NCBI RefSeq assembly: GCF_005048155.1
Contig: NZ_SUMB01000007.1
Location: forward strand, 124,001-188,000
Direction of reading: 5' to 3'
Length of the DNA stretch: 64,000 bases
Source of the DNA: Streptomyces piniterrae
GTDB lineage: Bacteria > Actinomycetota > Actinomycetes > Streptomycetales > Streptomycetaceae
In this document: positions 7,964 through 15,448 of the stretch, one piece after another
Numbering within the stretch: the stretch's first letter is position 1
How the letters are laid out: each line of letters opens with the position of its first letter
Notes under the pieces: generated by a model
Database searches by the model: none
What the model saw: only the letters and a program-made list of their open reading frames with translations
What the model was told of the DNA's origin: nothing
Translations under genes and position numbers: made by a program

Positions 7964-8574
7964 TGTCAGTGCCGGCCTCCGCCGAGTCCCCGACCAGCGG
8001 GTCCTTGACGATTGTCCTGTTTCATTCGGTGTGTGGGCTGAGACCCGCCGTGCGGGCCGCGGCGGATCGGCTGCGCGCCGCCGGACACGAGGTGATCGTT
8101 CCCGACCTGTTCGACGGGCGGACCGCCGACTCGGTGCAGGACGGCATGCTCATCAAGGAGGAGATCGGCAAGGACGAACTCCTCAAGCGGGCCGTCACGG
8201 CCGTCGCGCCGTACTCGGAGCGCGGTCTGGTCTATGCCGGCTTCTCCTTCGGCGGCTCGGTCGCGCAGAACCTCGCGCTGGCCGACGAGAAGACCCGCGG
8301 GCTGCTCCTGCTGCACGGCACCTCCGACATCGCGGACGGCGCCGAGGCCGATGACCTGCCGGTACAGCTGCATGTGGCCGACCCCGACCCGTACGAGCCG
8401 CATGACTGGCTGAACGCCTGGTATCTCCAGATGCGCCGGGCCGGCGCCGATGTCGAGGTGTTCCGCTACGCCGGCGCCGGCCATCTCTACACCGACCCGG
8501 ACCTGCCGGACTACGACGCGGAGGCGGCGGAGAGCACCTGGAACGTGGCGCTGGGGTTCCTGGCCGGCCTCTGA
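7963..8574 (+). CDS. Dienelactone hydrolase-like alpha/beta hydrolase
   Basis: A 203-residue cytoplasmic protein with an alpha/beta hydrolase fold. LTIVLFHSVCGL opens the fold, GLVYAGFSFGGSVAQN is the nucleophile elbow (G-F-S-F-G, Ser as nucleophile), and VEVFRYAGAGHLYTDPDL supplies the catalytic His. This resembles the dienelactone hydrolase family; the true substrate is unknown. An in-frame GTG at 7969 lies 8 nt after AGGGAG and is an equally good start. The gene converges on phoD. Confidence 0.8.
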   Translation: MSVPASAESPTSGSLTIVLFHSVCGLRPAVRAAADRLRAAGHEVIVPDLFDGRTADSVQDGMLIKEEIGKDELLKRAVTAVAPYSERGLVYAGFSFGGSVAQNLALADEKTRGLLLLHGTSDIADGAEADDLPVQLHVADPDPYEPHDWLNAWYLQMRRAGADVEVFRYAGAGHLYTDPDLPDYDAEAAESTWNVALGFLAGL

Positions 8575-8633
8575 GCGGAAGACGGGCCGGGTCCGGGGCC
8601 CGGTGGGACGGCGCGGGCCCCGGCGCCCCGGCC

Positions 8634-10277
8634 TCAGCTCACCGGCTGGTCGGCCCGCTCCATCTGCTGGGTCCCCGTCCGGGTGCGGTAGGAGCGCAGC
8701 AGCTCGCTGGTGGCGTTCGGGTCGGTCTTGTCGGAGATGCCGAAGTAGTCCATCTGTGTGCGCTCGGCGGTGACGTCGAGGACGCCGTAGCCGTGCGAGT
8801 CCATGTCCAGCCACTTCACATGCCGGTTGGCGGCCCGGATGGCGGCGACGCCGGCGAGCGAGATGGTGTGCGGGGCGACGTGCAGGATGTCGTCCAGGTT
8901 GTCGGAGGTGACGGAGGTGACCACGAACTCGGTCGCCACCGGGCGGGTGGCCGGGTAGGTCGCCGCCTTGAGCGGTACGTCGTTGGCCCAGGCCATGTGG
9001 ATGTCGCCGGTGAGGAAGACGGTGTTGTCGATGCCGCGGTCGCTGAGGTGGCCGAGCAGCTCCTGCCGGTCGTCGGTGTAGCCGTCCCACTGGTCGGTGT
9101 TGGCTGCCAGGCCCTCCTTGGGTATGCCGAGGATCTCGGCGAGCGGGCCGAGCAGATGGGCCGGTATGGAGCCGAAGGCGACCTGCGAGACCATGACCGA
9201 GGTGCCGACCAGCCGCCAGGCGGTGTCCGAGCGCTCCAGCCCGGCCTTGAGCCAGTCCAGTTGGGCCCGCCCGGTGATCGTCCGGCTCGGGTCGTCGACC
9301 GCGCCGCTGCCCGGCTTGGCCTGCTCGTCGCGGAACGACCGCAGGTCCAGCAGATGCAGATCGGCGAGGGTGCCGAAGCGCAGCCGGCGGTAGGTGGTGC
9401 CGGCTATGGAGGGGCGGACCGGCATCCACTCGAAGTAGGCCTGCTTCGCGGCGGCCACCCGTGCGGACCAGGCGCCCTCGGCGTCCGGTGTGTGGTTCAC
9501 CGCGCCGCCCGACCAGGCGTTGTCGGCGAACTCGTGGTCGTCCCAGATGGCGATGACCGGGTGCGCGGCGTGCATGGCCAGCGCGTCCGGGTCGGTCTTG
9601 TGGATGCCGTGCCGGGTGCGGTAGTCGGCGAGCGTGAGCAGCTCGTGGGCGGGGGAGTGCGGGCGTACGACGTACTTGAAGGCGGGGTACTCGCCGGACT
9701 TGTACTCGTAGAGGTAGTCGCCGAGGTGCAGCACCGCGTCCAGGTCGCCGCGGTTCGCGAGATGGCGGTACGGGGAGAAGTAGCCGGACTCCCAGTTGGC
9801 GCAGGAGACCACGCCGAAGCGGACGTTGCCGGCCGCGGAGTCGTGGGCGGGCGTGGTGCGGGTGCGGCCGACGGGGGAGTGCTGCCCGTCGACGGTGAAG
9901 CGGTAGTAGTAGCGGGTGGCCGGGCGCAGGCCGCGGACGTCCGCCTTGACGGTGTGGTCGGTGGCGGCCGAGGCGGTCACGCTGCCGTGCGCGACGACGG
10001 AGGCGAAGTGCTGGTCCGTCGCCACCTGCCAGCTCACCTTGGTGGCCGGGCCGCGGCCTGAGCCGGGGGCGGCCGCGGCGGTCGGCGTGACGCGGGTCCA
10101 CAGCAGGACGCCGTCGGGCAGCGGGTCACCGGAGGCGACGCCGTGCTGGAAGAACCGGCTCTGGTTCCCGGTCTCTTGGGCGTACGCGGCGGCGGCGCCC
10201 GCGAAGGGCAGCAGTGCGGCGGTGGCGGCTACGGCCGTGACGGCAGTGCGGCGGGAGATCTGGTCATGATCGGTCAC
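8634..10277 (-). CDS. phoD: Alkaline phosphatase D, Tat-exported
   Basis: A 547-residue secreted phosphodiesterase/phosphomonoesterase of the PhoD metallophosphatase family. The N-terminus has a twin-arginine signal (QISRRTAV followed by a hydrophobic alanine-rich segment to about residue 33). PhoD motifs: FGVVSCANWESGYFSPYRHL, LHLGDYLYEY, IAIWDDHEFADNAW and VFLTGDIHMAWAND carry the Asp, His and Asn residues that bind iron and calcium. These enzymes release phosphate from diesters and wall teichoic acids during phosphate limitation. Start is the GTG at 10277. A clear pho box was not identified. Confidence 0.93.
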   Translation of the reverse strand: MTDHDQISRRTAVTAVAATAALLPFAGAAAAYAQETGNQSRFFQHGVASGDPLPDGVLLWTRVTPTAAAAPGSGRGPATKVSWQVATDQHFASVVAHGSVTASAATDHTVKADVRGLRPATRYYYRFTVDGQHSPVGRTRTTPAHDSAAGNVRFGVVSCANWESGYFSPYRHLANRGDLDAVLHLGDYLYEYKSGEYPAFKYVVRPHSPAHELLTLADYRTRHGIHKTDPDALAMHAAHPVIAIWDDHEFADNAWSGGAVNHTPDAEGAWSARVAAAKQAYFEWMPVRPSIAGTTYRRLRFGTLADLHLLDLRSFRDEQAKPGSGAVDDPSRTITGRAQLDWLKAGLERSDTAWRLVGTSVMVSQVAFGSIPAHLLGPLAEILGIPKEGLAANTDQWDGYTDDRQELLGHLSDRGIDNTVFLTGDIHMAWANDVPLKAATYPATRPVATEFVVTSVTSDNLDDILHVAPHTISLAGVAAIRAANRHVKWLDMDSHGYGVLDVTAERTQMDYFGISDKTDPNATSELLRSYRTRTGTQQMERADQPVS

Positions 10278-10301
10278 GGCCGATCACCTTACTGGCCGGT
10301 A

Positions 10302-10386
10302 GGGAAGAACGGGAGAGCGATTTCCGGGAATCCCGAGAATTCGCCCTCCCGCCCCCATTCCTTAAGGGATTCGGGAGGTTCTTCCC
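10302..10386 (-). terminator. Nested imperfect inverted repeat, possible terminator
   Basis: GGGAAGAAC at 10302-10310 pairs perfectly with GTTCTTCCC at 10378-10386. Shorter complementary runs (GGGAG/CTCCC, TCCCGA/TCGGGA) lie inside. It sits between the first DsbA-like gene and phoD, both on the minus strand, so it could end the first transcript or shape the phoD leader. No U-run is evident. Confidence 0.4.
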
Positions 10387-10399
10387 TCCGTCGGGGCCC

Positions 10400-11329
10400 T
10401 CAGTTGCCGGCCGTGGGGTCCTTCTCCCCCTCCCGGATGCCCTTTCCGTCGCCCTTGTTCTTGCCGTCGTCCTTGCCCGCGCCCGTCCCCTTCGCCGGGC
10501 CGAACTCCTTGTCGATCATCTTCTTGAAGTTGGCGTCGGCGAGGGCGTTGTACTGCGCCTGCGTCATCTGCTGCTGCGGGATCGGGGCCAACGTCAGCTT
10601 CTTGTCGCCATGCATGAAGCTCGGCGTGCCCCGCACCCCCTTGCGGCCGAAGAGGGCCTCCATCTTCATCGCCCAGGGGTCGTAGGTGCCCTTCCTGACC
10701 GCCCCCACGAACGCCTTGTTGTTCTTCAGCTCCGGCACCTCGGCGGCGATCTTGAGCAGCGCGGCGTCCTTGCCGTAGACGTCCTCCCGCTCCTCGGGGT
10801 GGTTCTTGACGGAGTACAGCGCCGTCTTGAACTTCAGGAAGGCGTCCGGGCTGACGTTCAGCGCCGCGCCGAGCGCGCTCAGCGCGTTCTTGGAGCCCTC
10901 GCCGCCCGCCAGGCCGTCGATGAACGCGTACATGGTGAAGCGGACCTTGTAGCGGCCGTCCTCGATGTCCTTGAGCAGGGTCTTGCCGGTGCTCTGCTCG
11001 AAGGCCGCGCAGGACGGACAGCGGATGTCCTCGAAGACCTCCAGGGTCTCCTTGGCGTTCTTGTCGCCTATGAGGATCTCTGTGCCGTCCTTGCCCTGGG
11101 TGTGCTGCGGCTTGATCAGCTTCGCCTCCTTGGCGGCCTCCCAGCCGGTGGGCTCGTTCGCCTTCATCACGGCGACGCCGATCCCGGTGGCCAGGGCCAG
11201 GACGCCGACCACCGACCCCCCCACGACGAGCTGGCGGCGCAGCCGCTCCTTCTTCTTCTGCCGCTCCCGCTCGGCGCGGATCCGCTCGCGGGCGGCCGTC
11301 TTGCTGCTCTGGCTGTTGCGGTTGCTCAT
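10400..11329 (-). CDS. Membrane-anchored DsbA-like protein, copy 1
   Basis: A 309-residue protein. Residues 1-32 are a very basic cytoplasmic tail (ARERIRAERERQKKKERLRR), 33-56 a single membrane segment, and the rest an extracytoplasmic thioredoxin fold of the DsbA/thioredoxin_4 type. The redox motif is C-P-S-C (C104, C107) in EDIRCPSCAAFEQS, with the cis-proline loop at RGTPSFMHG. The C-terminus is a Lys/Gly/Asp-rich tail. Such proteins form or shuffle disulfides in exported proteins. It follows a polytopic membrane protein by 58 bp, and the same pair is repeated immediately downstream in coordinates; the two DsbA copies share MSNRN at the start and SKNALSALGAALN. Confidence 0.87.
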   Translation of the reverse strand: MSNRNSQSSKTAARERIRAERERQKKKERLRRQLVVGGSVVGVLALATGIGVAVMKANEPTGWEAAKEAKLIKPQHTQGKDGTEILIGDKNAKETLEVFEDIRCPSCAAFEQSTGKTLLKDIEDGRYKVRFTMYAFIDGLAGGEGSKNALSALGAALNVSPDAFLKFKTALYSVKNHPEEREDVYGKDAALLKIAAEVPELKNNKAFVGAVRKGTYDPWAMKMEALFGRKGVRGTPSFMHGDKKLTLAPIPQQQMTQAQYNALADANFKKMIDKEFGPAKGTGAGKDDGKNKGDGKGIREGEKDPTAGN

Positions 11330-11387
11330 GGTGTTTTGTCCCGGTCCCTCGGTGCTGTGAATGCTGATGGCTCGTACGGACTGCTGG

Positions 11388-12098
11388 TCAGACGGCCGTA
11401 CGGGGCGGGCCGCGGCGCAGTACGCAGTGTGCGAGGAGGGGCAGCGGGCGGGCCGGCGGCGCCGGGTGCGACGCCCTGATGCCGCGGCGGAGCAGGGCCG
11501 GCACGTACCCGGCCACCGTGACCGCGATCAGCAGCGGCCGGAACGCGTACGCGGCCGCCGCCCGCAGCAGCCCGTCCAGTGCGGCGTCCCCGCGGTGCAG
11601 CCAGGCGGCGGCGAGCAGGCCGACGGCCACATGGGCGGCGAGCAGCAGCCAGGGCGCGGCGGTGGGCACCACCGGCGGAATCGCGCCGCCGGGATGTGCC
11701 GCCATCCGGGCCAGCGGGGTGCCGAACTCGCCGCCCCGGCACAGCAGATCGACGCCGACCGAGCGCAGCGGCCCGGTCACCGGGCCGCCGGCCGGCCCGT
11801 AACAGGTGTGCTGCCCGGCGGTGAAGACGGTGTCGGCGGCCAGCTCCAACGGCACCAGGAGCGCCGCGAACCGGCCGTATCCGCGCCTGCGTCCGGTCAG
11901 CGCGTACGCCGCGGCGAAGACGGCGGCGCAGATCGCGGCGACCGTGACGGGCGGCAACGGGGCGCCGGAGAGCAGCACATGGGAGGCGGTGGACAGGGTC
12001 ACGCACAGCGCGGTGAACAACGCGGCCCGCACCGCCCTGAGTTGAGCCCCCGGCGAGACCCCTGGCCGGGTCCCGGGGTGAACTCCTGTCCCCTGCAT
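11388..12098 (-). CDS. Polytopic membrane protein, partner of DsbA-like copy 1
   Basis: A 236-residue protein with about five membrane segments; no family was recognised. It is clearly paralogous to the protein at 13180-13851. The most conserved stretch is GQHTCYGPAGGPVTGPLRS. Cysteines C32, C99, C120 and C225 are shared with the paralogue, as are H40, H97 and H156. It lies upstream of a DsbA-like gene, so a role as redox partner (a DsbB- or VKOR-like quinone link) or metal-handling protein can be proposed but not shown. The ATG at 12098 has no ribosome binding site and lies 6 nt after CAGACT, suggesting a leaderless start; an alternative start lies 27 nt upstream. Confidence 0.7.
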   Translation of the reverse strand: MQGTGVHPGTRPGVSPGAQLRAVRAALFTALCVTLSTASHVLLSGAPLPPVTVAAICAAVFAAAYALTGRRRGYGRFAALLVPLELAADTVFTAGQHTCYGPAGGPVTGPLRSVGVDLLCRGGEFGTPLARMAAHPGGAIPPVVPTAAPWLLLAAHVAVGLLAAAWLHRGDAALDGLLRAAAAYAFRPLLIAVTVAGYVPALLRRGIRASHPAPPARPLPLLAHCVLRRGPPRTAV

Positions 12099-12104
12099 GC
12101 CGGG

Positions 12105-12110
12105 AGTCTG
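12105..12110 (-). promoter_or_regulatory. Candidate -10 hexamer CAGACT, leaderless
   Basis: Ends 6 nt before the ATG of membrane protein copy 1. The paralogous gene has the related context GGCACACTC at the same place. Confidence 0.5.
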
Positions 12111-12159
12111 CCACGGGCACGGCACCCGCCCGGGTCAAGATTTGGCATCGGGACAAGAA

Positions 12160-12192
12160 TGCGGCCGGCACGCGGGACGCGCGCCGGCCGCA
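12160..12192 (-). terminator. Hairpin terminator after DsbA-like copy 2
   Basis: TGCGGCCGGC (12160-12169) pairs perfectly with GCCGGCCGCA (12183-12192), 30 nt after the stop codon of the minus-strand DsbA-like gene. On the minus strand the stem is followed by TTCTTGTCC, a weak U-rich tail. Confidence 0.7.
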
Positions 12193-12222
12193 GTCACGAC
12201 CTGACCGGGGTCAGAACGTGGC

Positions 12223-13074
12223 TCAGCCCTTCATGGCCTTGTCGACCATGGACGTGAAGGTCGCCGGGTCGGCCGGGGCCGCCTTGCCCTGCGGGGTGTC
12301 CGTGCCCAGCACCGTGTCGTCGAGCTTGACCGTCGGGGTGCTGGTGACGTCCTTGAACTTGTTGAACGCGTCGGACATCGCCAGCGCCCACTTGTCGTAC
12401 GTGCCGGACTTGAGCGCCTTCTGGAAGGAGGCGTTGCCCTTGAGCCCCGGGACCGTGTCCGCGACTTCGACCAGGTAGTTGTCGTCGGCGAACTTGTCCG
12501 GGCCGGTCTCCTCCGGGTGGAACTCCTTCGAGAACAGCGCTTCCTTGTACTGGAGGAAGGCGTCCGGGCTCTCGTTGAGGGCGGCGCCCAGCGCGCTCAG
12601 CGCGTTCTTGGAGCCGGTGCCCTGGAGGTTGGCGTCCAGGAACGTGCCCAGATGGAAGGACGCCTTGTACTTGCCGGCCTTGATGTCCTTCTGGACCGTC
12701 TCGCCGACCTTCTGCTCGAAGTTCGCGCAGCCGGGGCAGCGCGGGTCCTCGAAGAGCGACAGGGTGTGCTTGGCGTCCTTCTTGCCGATGACGATGGTGG
12801 TGCCGTCGGTGCCGCTGGTGTTCGCCGGCTTGATGAGCCTGGCCTTCGCGGCCTTCGCCCAGACGTCGCCGCTCGCGCCGCTGCCGCTGCTGTCGCCGCC
12901 GCCCGCGTTGGCGACCGCCAGACTGATACCGCCGGCCGCCGCCAGCACGCCGACGACGGCACCGCCGACGATCAGCTGCCGGCGGGTCCGCTCCCGCTTC
13001 GCCTGCCGCTCACGCTCGGCGCGCAGCCGCTCGCGGGCTGCCTGCTTGTTGGCCTGGGTGTTGCGATTGCTCAT
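12223..13074 (-). CDS. Membrane-anchored DsbA-like protein, copy 2
   Basis: A 283-residue paralogue of the protein at 10400-11329. It has the same layout: basic tail (1-32), one membrane segment (33-55), a Gly/Ser-rich linker, then a DsbA-type thioredoxin fold. The redox motif here is C-P-G-C (C113, C116) in EDPRCPGCANFEQK, with the cis-proline at TSTPTVKL. The dipeptide between the cysteines differs from copy 1 (P-S), which in this family changes redox potential, so the copies may have diverged. It lies 105 bp downstream of its own membrane-protein partner and ends in a clear hairpin terminator. Confidence 0.87.
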   Translation of the reverse strand: MSNRNTQANKQAARERLRAERERQAKRERTRRQLIVGGAVVGVLAAAGGISLAVANAGGGDSSGSGASGDVWAKAAKARLIKPANTSGTDGTTIVIGKKDAKHTLSLFEDPRCPGCANFEQKVGETVQKDIKAGKYKASFHLGTFLDANLQGTGSKNALSALGAALNESPDAFLQYKEALFSKEFHPEETGPDKFADDNYLVEVADTVPGLKGNASFQKALKSGTYDKWALAMSDAFNKFKDVTSTPTVKLDDTVLGTDTPQGKAAPADPATFTSMVDKAMKG

Positions 13075-13179
13075 GACTGATCCTGCTCCGTGGAATCCGT
13101 GGCTGTCCGTGGGACGGGGTTGCGTGCTGTCGGAGGCGTACGCCGGTGACGGCGTACGCGTGCTGCGGGCCCGGGGGCC

Positions 13180-13851
13180 TCAGGCAGCGAGCGCGCAGGG
13201 CGGGCCACGGCGCACGACGCAGTGCACCAGCAGCGGGAAGGCGCGGGCGGCCGGTCCGGGCCGTACGGGGGCGGCCACCGCGCGGCGCGGTGCGGCCGAC
13301 GCGGCGGTGACCGCGACGGCTATCAGCAGCGGGCGGAAGGCGAAGCCGGCCACCGCGCCCAGCAGCCGCGCCAGCGCGGCCTCGCCGCGGCGCAGCCAGG
13401 CTGCGGCCAGCAGCCCCACCAGCAGATGCGCCGCGAGCAGCAGCATCCAGACGGTGGAGGGCGCGGCGGTAGCGGCGGCGGCGTCCTCGGGGAGCCGCGC
13501 CAGCGGGGTGCCGACGGAGCCGCCGCCGCAGACCAGATCCACGCCCAGGGAACGCAGCGGGCCGGTGACCGGGCCGCCGGCCGGTCCGTAGCAGGTGTGC
13601 TGGCCGAGGCTGAAGACCGTGTCGGCGGCCAGCTCCAGAGGGAGCAGCAGCGCGGCGATCCGCCAGTAGCCGCGCTCGCGGCCTGCCAGCGCGTAGGCGA
13701 GGGCGAACACGGCGACCGAGAGCGCGGCGACGGTGGTCAGCGGCAGCGGCATACGGGACAGCAGCACATGCGACGCCGAGGACAGCGTGACGCACAGCGC
13801 TGTGAAGAGCGCCGCGCGCAGTGCCCGCAGGTGTGCCGCCGAGAGATCCAT
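13180..13851 (-). CDS. Polytopic membrane protein, partner of DsbA-like copy 2
   Basis: A 223-residue paralogue of the protein at 11388-12098, with about five hydrophobic segments. Shared landmarks are LRALRAALFTALCVTLSSAS, GQHTCYGPAGGPVTGPLRS, the C-terminal HCVVRRGPP, cysteines C20, C87, C108 and C211, and histidines H28, H85 and H142. Function unknown. The ATG at 13851 lies 8 nt after CACACT without a ribosome binding site; an in-frame ATG at 13869 would add six residues. Gene order and promoter context match copy 1, supporting duplication of the whole two-gene unit. Confidence 0.7.
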   Translation of the reverse strand: MDLSAAHLRALRAALFTALCVTLSSASHVLLSRMPLPLTTVAALSVAVFALAYALAGRERGYWRIAALLLPLELAADTVFSLGQHTCYGPAGGPVTGPLRSLGVDLVCGGGSVGTPLARLPEDAAAATAAPSTVWMLLLAAHLLVGLLAAAWLRRGEAALARLLGAVAGFAFRPLLIAVAVTAASAAPRRAVAAPVRPGPAARAFPLLVHCVVRRGPPCALAA

Positions 13852-13859
13852 TGCTGCCG

Positions 13860-13865
13860 AGTGTG
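13860..13865 (-). promoter_or_regulatory. Candidate -10 hexamer CACACT, leaderless
   Basis: Ends 8 nt before the ATG of membrane protein copy 2, in a context (GGCACACTC) resembling that before copy 1. Confidence 0.45.
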
Positions 13866-13927
13866 CCATGAGCCGGGGTAAGCGACGGCTAAGAGGGATC
13901 GAATTCACATATACCGGACAGGTCGGC

Positions 13928-15268
13928 CTACAGGCCGGGGATCCGGCCGTTGCGGAAGAGGTCCACGAAGACCTGGTGGTCGGCGCGGGCACGGGCGCCG
14001 TACGCGTGCGCGAAGTCCACCAGGAGCTCGGCGAAGCCGTCCTCGTCGGCGGCGATCGCGGCGTCGATGGCGCGCTCGGTCGAGAACGGCACCAGGGAGT
14101 GGCCGCTCTCGTCGTCCGCGGCGGCGTGCATCGTGGCGGTGGCCCGGCCCAGGTCGGCCACCACCGCGGCGATCTCCTCCGGGTCGTCGATGTCCGACCA
14201 GTCCAGATCGACCGCGTACGGCGAGATCTCGGCGACCAGCTGGCCCGCCCCGTCCAGCTCGGTCCAGCCCAGCCACGGGTCGGCGTGGTCCTGAAGGGCG
14301 CGCTGCGAGATCACCGTGCGATGGCCCTCGTGCTGGAAGTACTCGCGGACCTTGGCGTCGGTGATGTGCCGGGAGACGGCCGGGGTCTGCGCCTGCTTCA
14401 TGTAGATCACCACATCGTTCTCCAGGGCGTCGCTGTTGCCCTCCAGAAGGATGTTGTACGAGGGCAGACCGGCCGACCCGATGCCGATGCCGCGCCGGCC
14501 CACCACGTCCTTGACCCGGTAGGAGTCCGGGCGGTCCAGGCTGGACTCCGGCAGCGTCTCCAGATAGCCGTCGAAGGCGGCCAGCACTTTGTAGCGGGTC
14601 GCCGCGTCCAGCTCGACGCTGCCGCCGCCGGCCGAGAACCGCCGCTCGAAGTCGCGGATCTCGGTCATCGAGTCCAGCAGCGAGAACCGGGTCAGCGAGC
14701 GGGCGTCGCGCAGCGCGTCCAGCAGCGGGCCCTCGGCGGTGTCGAGCGAGAACGGCGGCACCTCGTGATCCTTCGCACCCGAGGCCAGCGCCTGGATCCG
14801 CGCGCGGTAGGCGGCGGCGTAGGTGCGCACCAGGGCGGTGATCTGCTCGTCGCTGAGCGCCTTGGCGTAGCCGATCAGCGCGACCGAGGCGGCGAACCGC
14901 TTGAGGTCCCAGGTGAAGGGCCCGACGTACGCCTCGTCGAAGTCGTTGACGTTGAAGATCAGCCGGCCGGTGGCGTCCATGTACGTGCCGAAGTTCTCGG
15001 CGTGCAGATCGCCGTGGATCCACACCCGGCCGGTCCGCTCGTCCAGATACGGCCCGCCGTCCTTTTCGCCGGCGGCCTCCAGATCGCGGTAGAACAGGCA
15101 GGCCGTGCCCCGGTAGAAGGCGAAGGCCGAGGCCGCCATCTTCCGGAACTTCACACGGAAGGCCGCGGGGTCGGCGGCGAGCAGCTCCCCGAAGGCGGTG
15201 TCGAAGACGGCGAGGATCTCCTCGCCGCGCTGCGCGGCGTCCTGCGCCGGGGCGTGCTGGGACGACAT
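13928..15268 (-). CDS. DUF2252 family protein
   Basis: A 446-residue cytoplasmic protein. It has kinase-like landmarks: IHGDLHAENFG (84-94), as in aminoglycoside phosphotransferase-type kinases (H-G-D-x-H-x-x-N), followed by NVNDFDEAYVGPFTWDLKRF (106-125), where an Asp could bind metal. This matches the uncharacterised DUF2252 family, for which a phosphotransferase fold is plausible but no substrate is known to me. The ATG at 15268 is 9 nt after AGGAGG, which favours it over an in-frame start 25 codons upstream. It is divergent from dnaE. Confidence 0.82.
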   Translation of the reverse strand: MSSQHAPAQDAAQRGEEILAVFDTAFGELLAADPAAFRVKFRKMAASAFAFYRGTACLFYRDLEAAGEKDGGPYLDERTGRVWIHGDLHAENFGTYMDATGRLIFNVNDFDEAYVGPFTWDLKRFAASVALIGYAKALSDEQITALVRTYAAAYRARIQALASGAKDHEVPPFSLDTAEGPLLDALRDARSLTRFSLLDSMTEIRDFERRFSAGGGSVELDAATRYKVLAAFDGYLETLPESSLDRPDSYRVKDVVGRRGIGIGSAGLPSYNILLEGNSDALENDVVIYMKQAQTPAVSRHITDAKVREYFQHEGHRTVISQRALQDHADPWLGWTELDGAGQLVAEISPYAVDLDWSDIDDPEEIAAVVADLGRATATMHAAADDESGHSLVPFSTERAIDAAIAADEDGFAELLVDFAHAYGARARADHQVFVDLFRNGRIPGL

Positions 15269-15448
15269 CGCTGGGTGCCTCCTGAGGTGCGGAAACGATA
15301 GGGAGGACAGGTGCCGGTCGGGCACCTGTTCTGCCTGTGACAACGGGCGAGGCTACCCGCGAGTGCCCGGCGTTTGTCAGTGGGGAGTCGTAGACTTCGG
15401 GACCGTCTCACCAGTCCGTCGCCCACTGTTTTCCGGAGGTCCTCCGCC

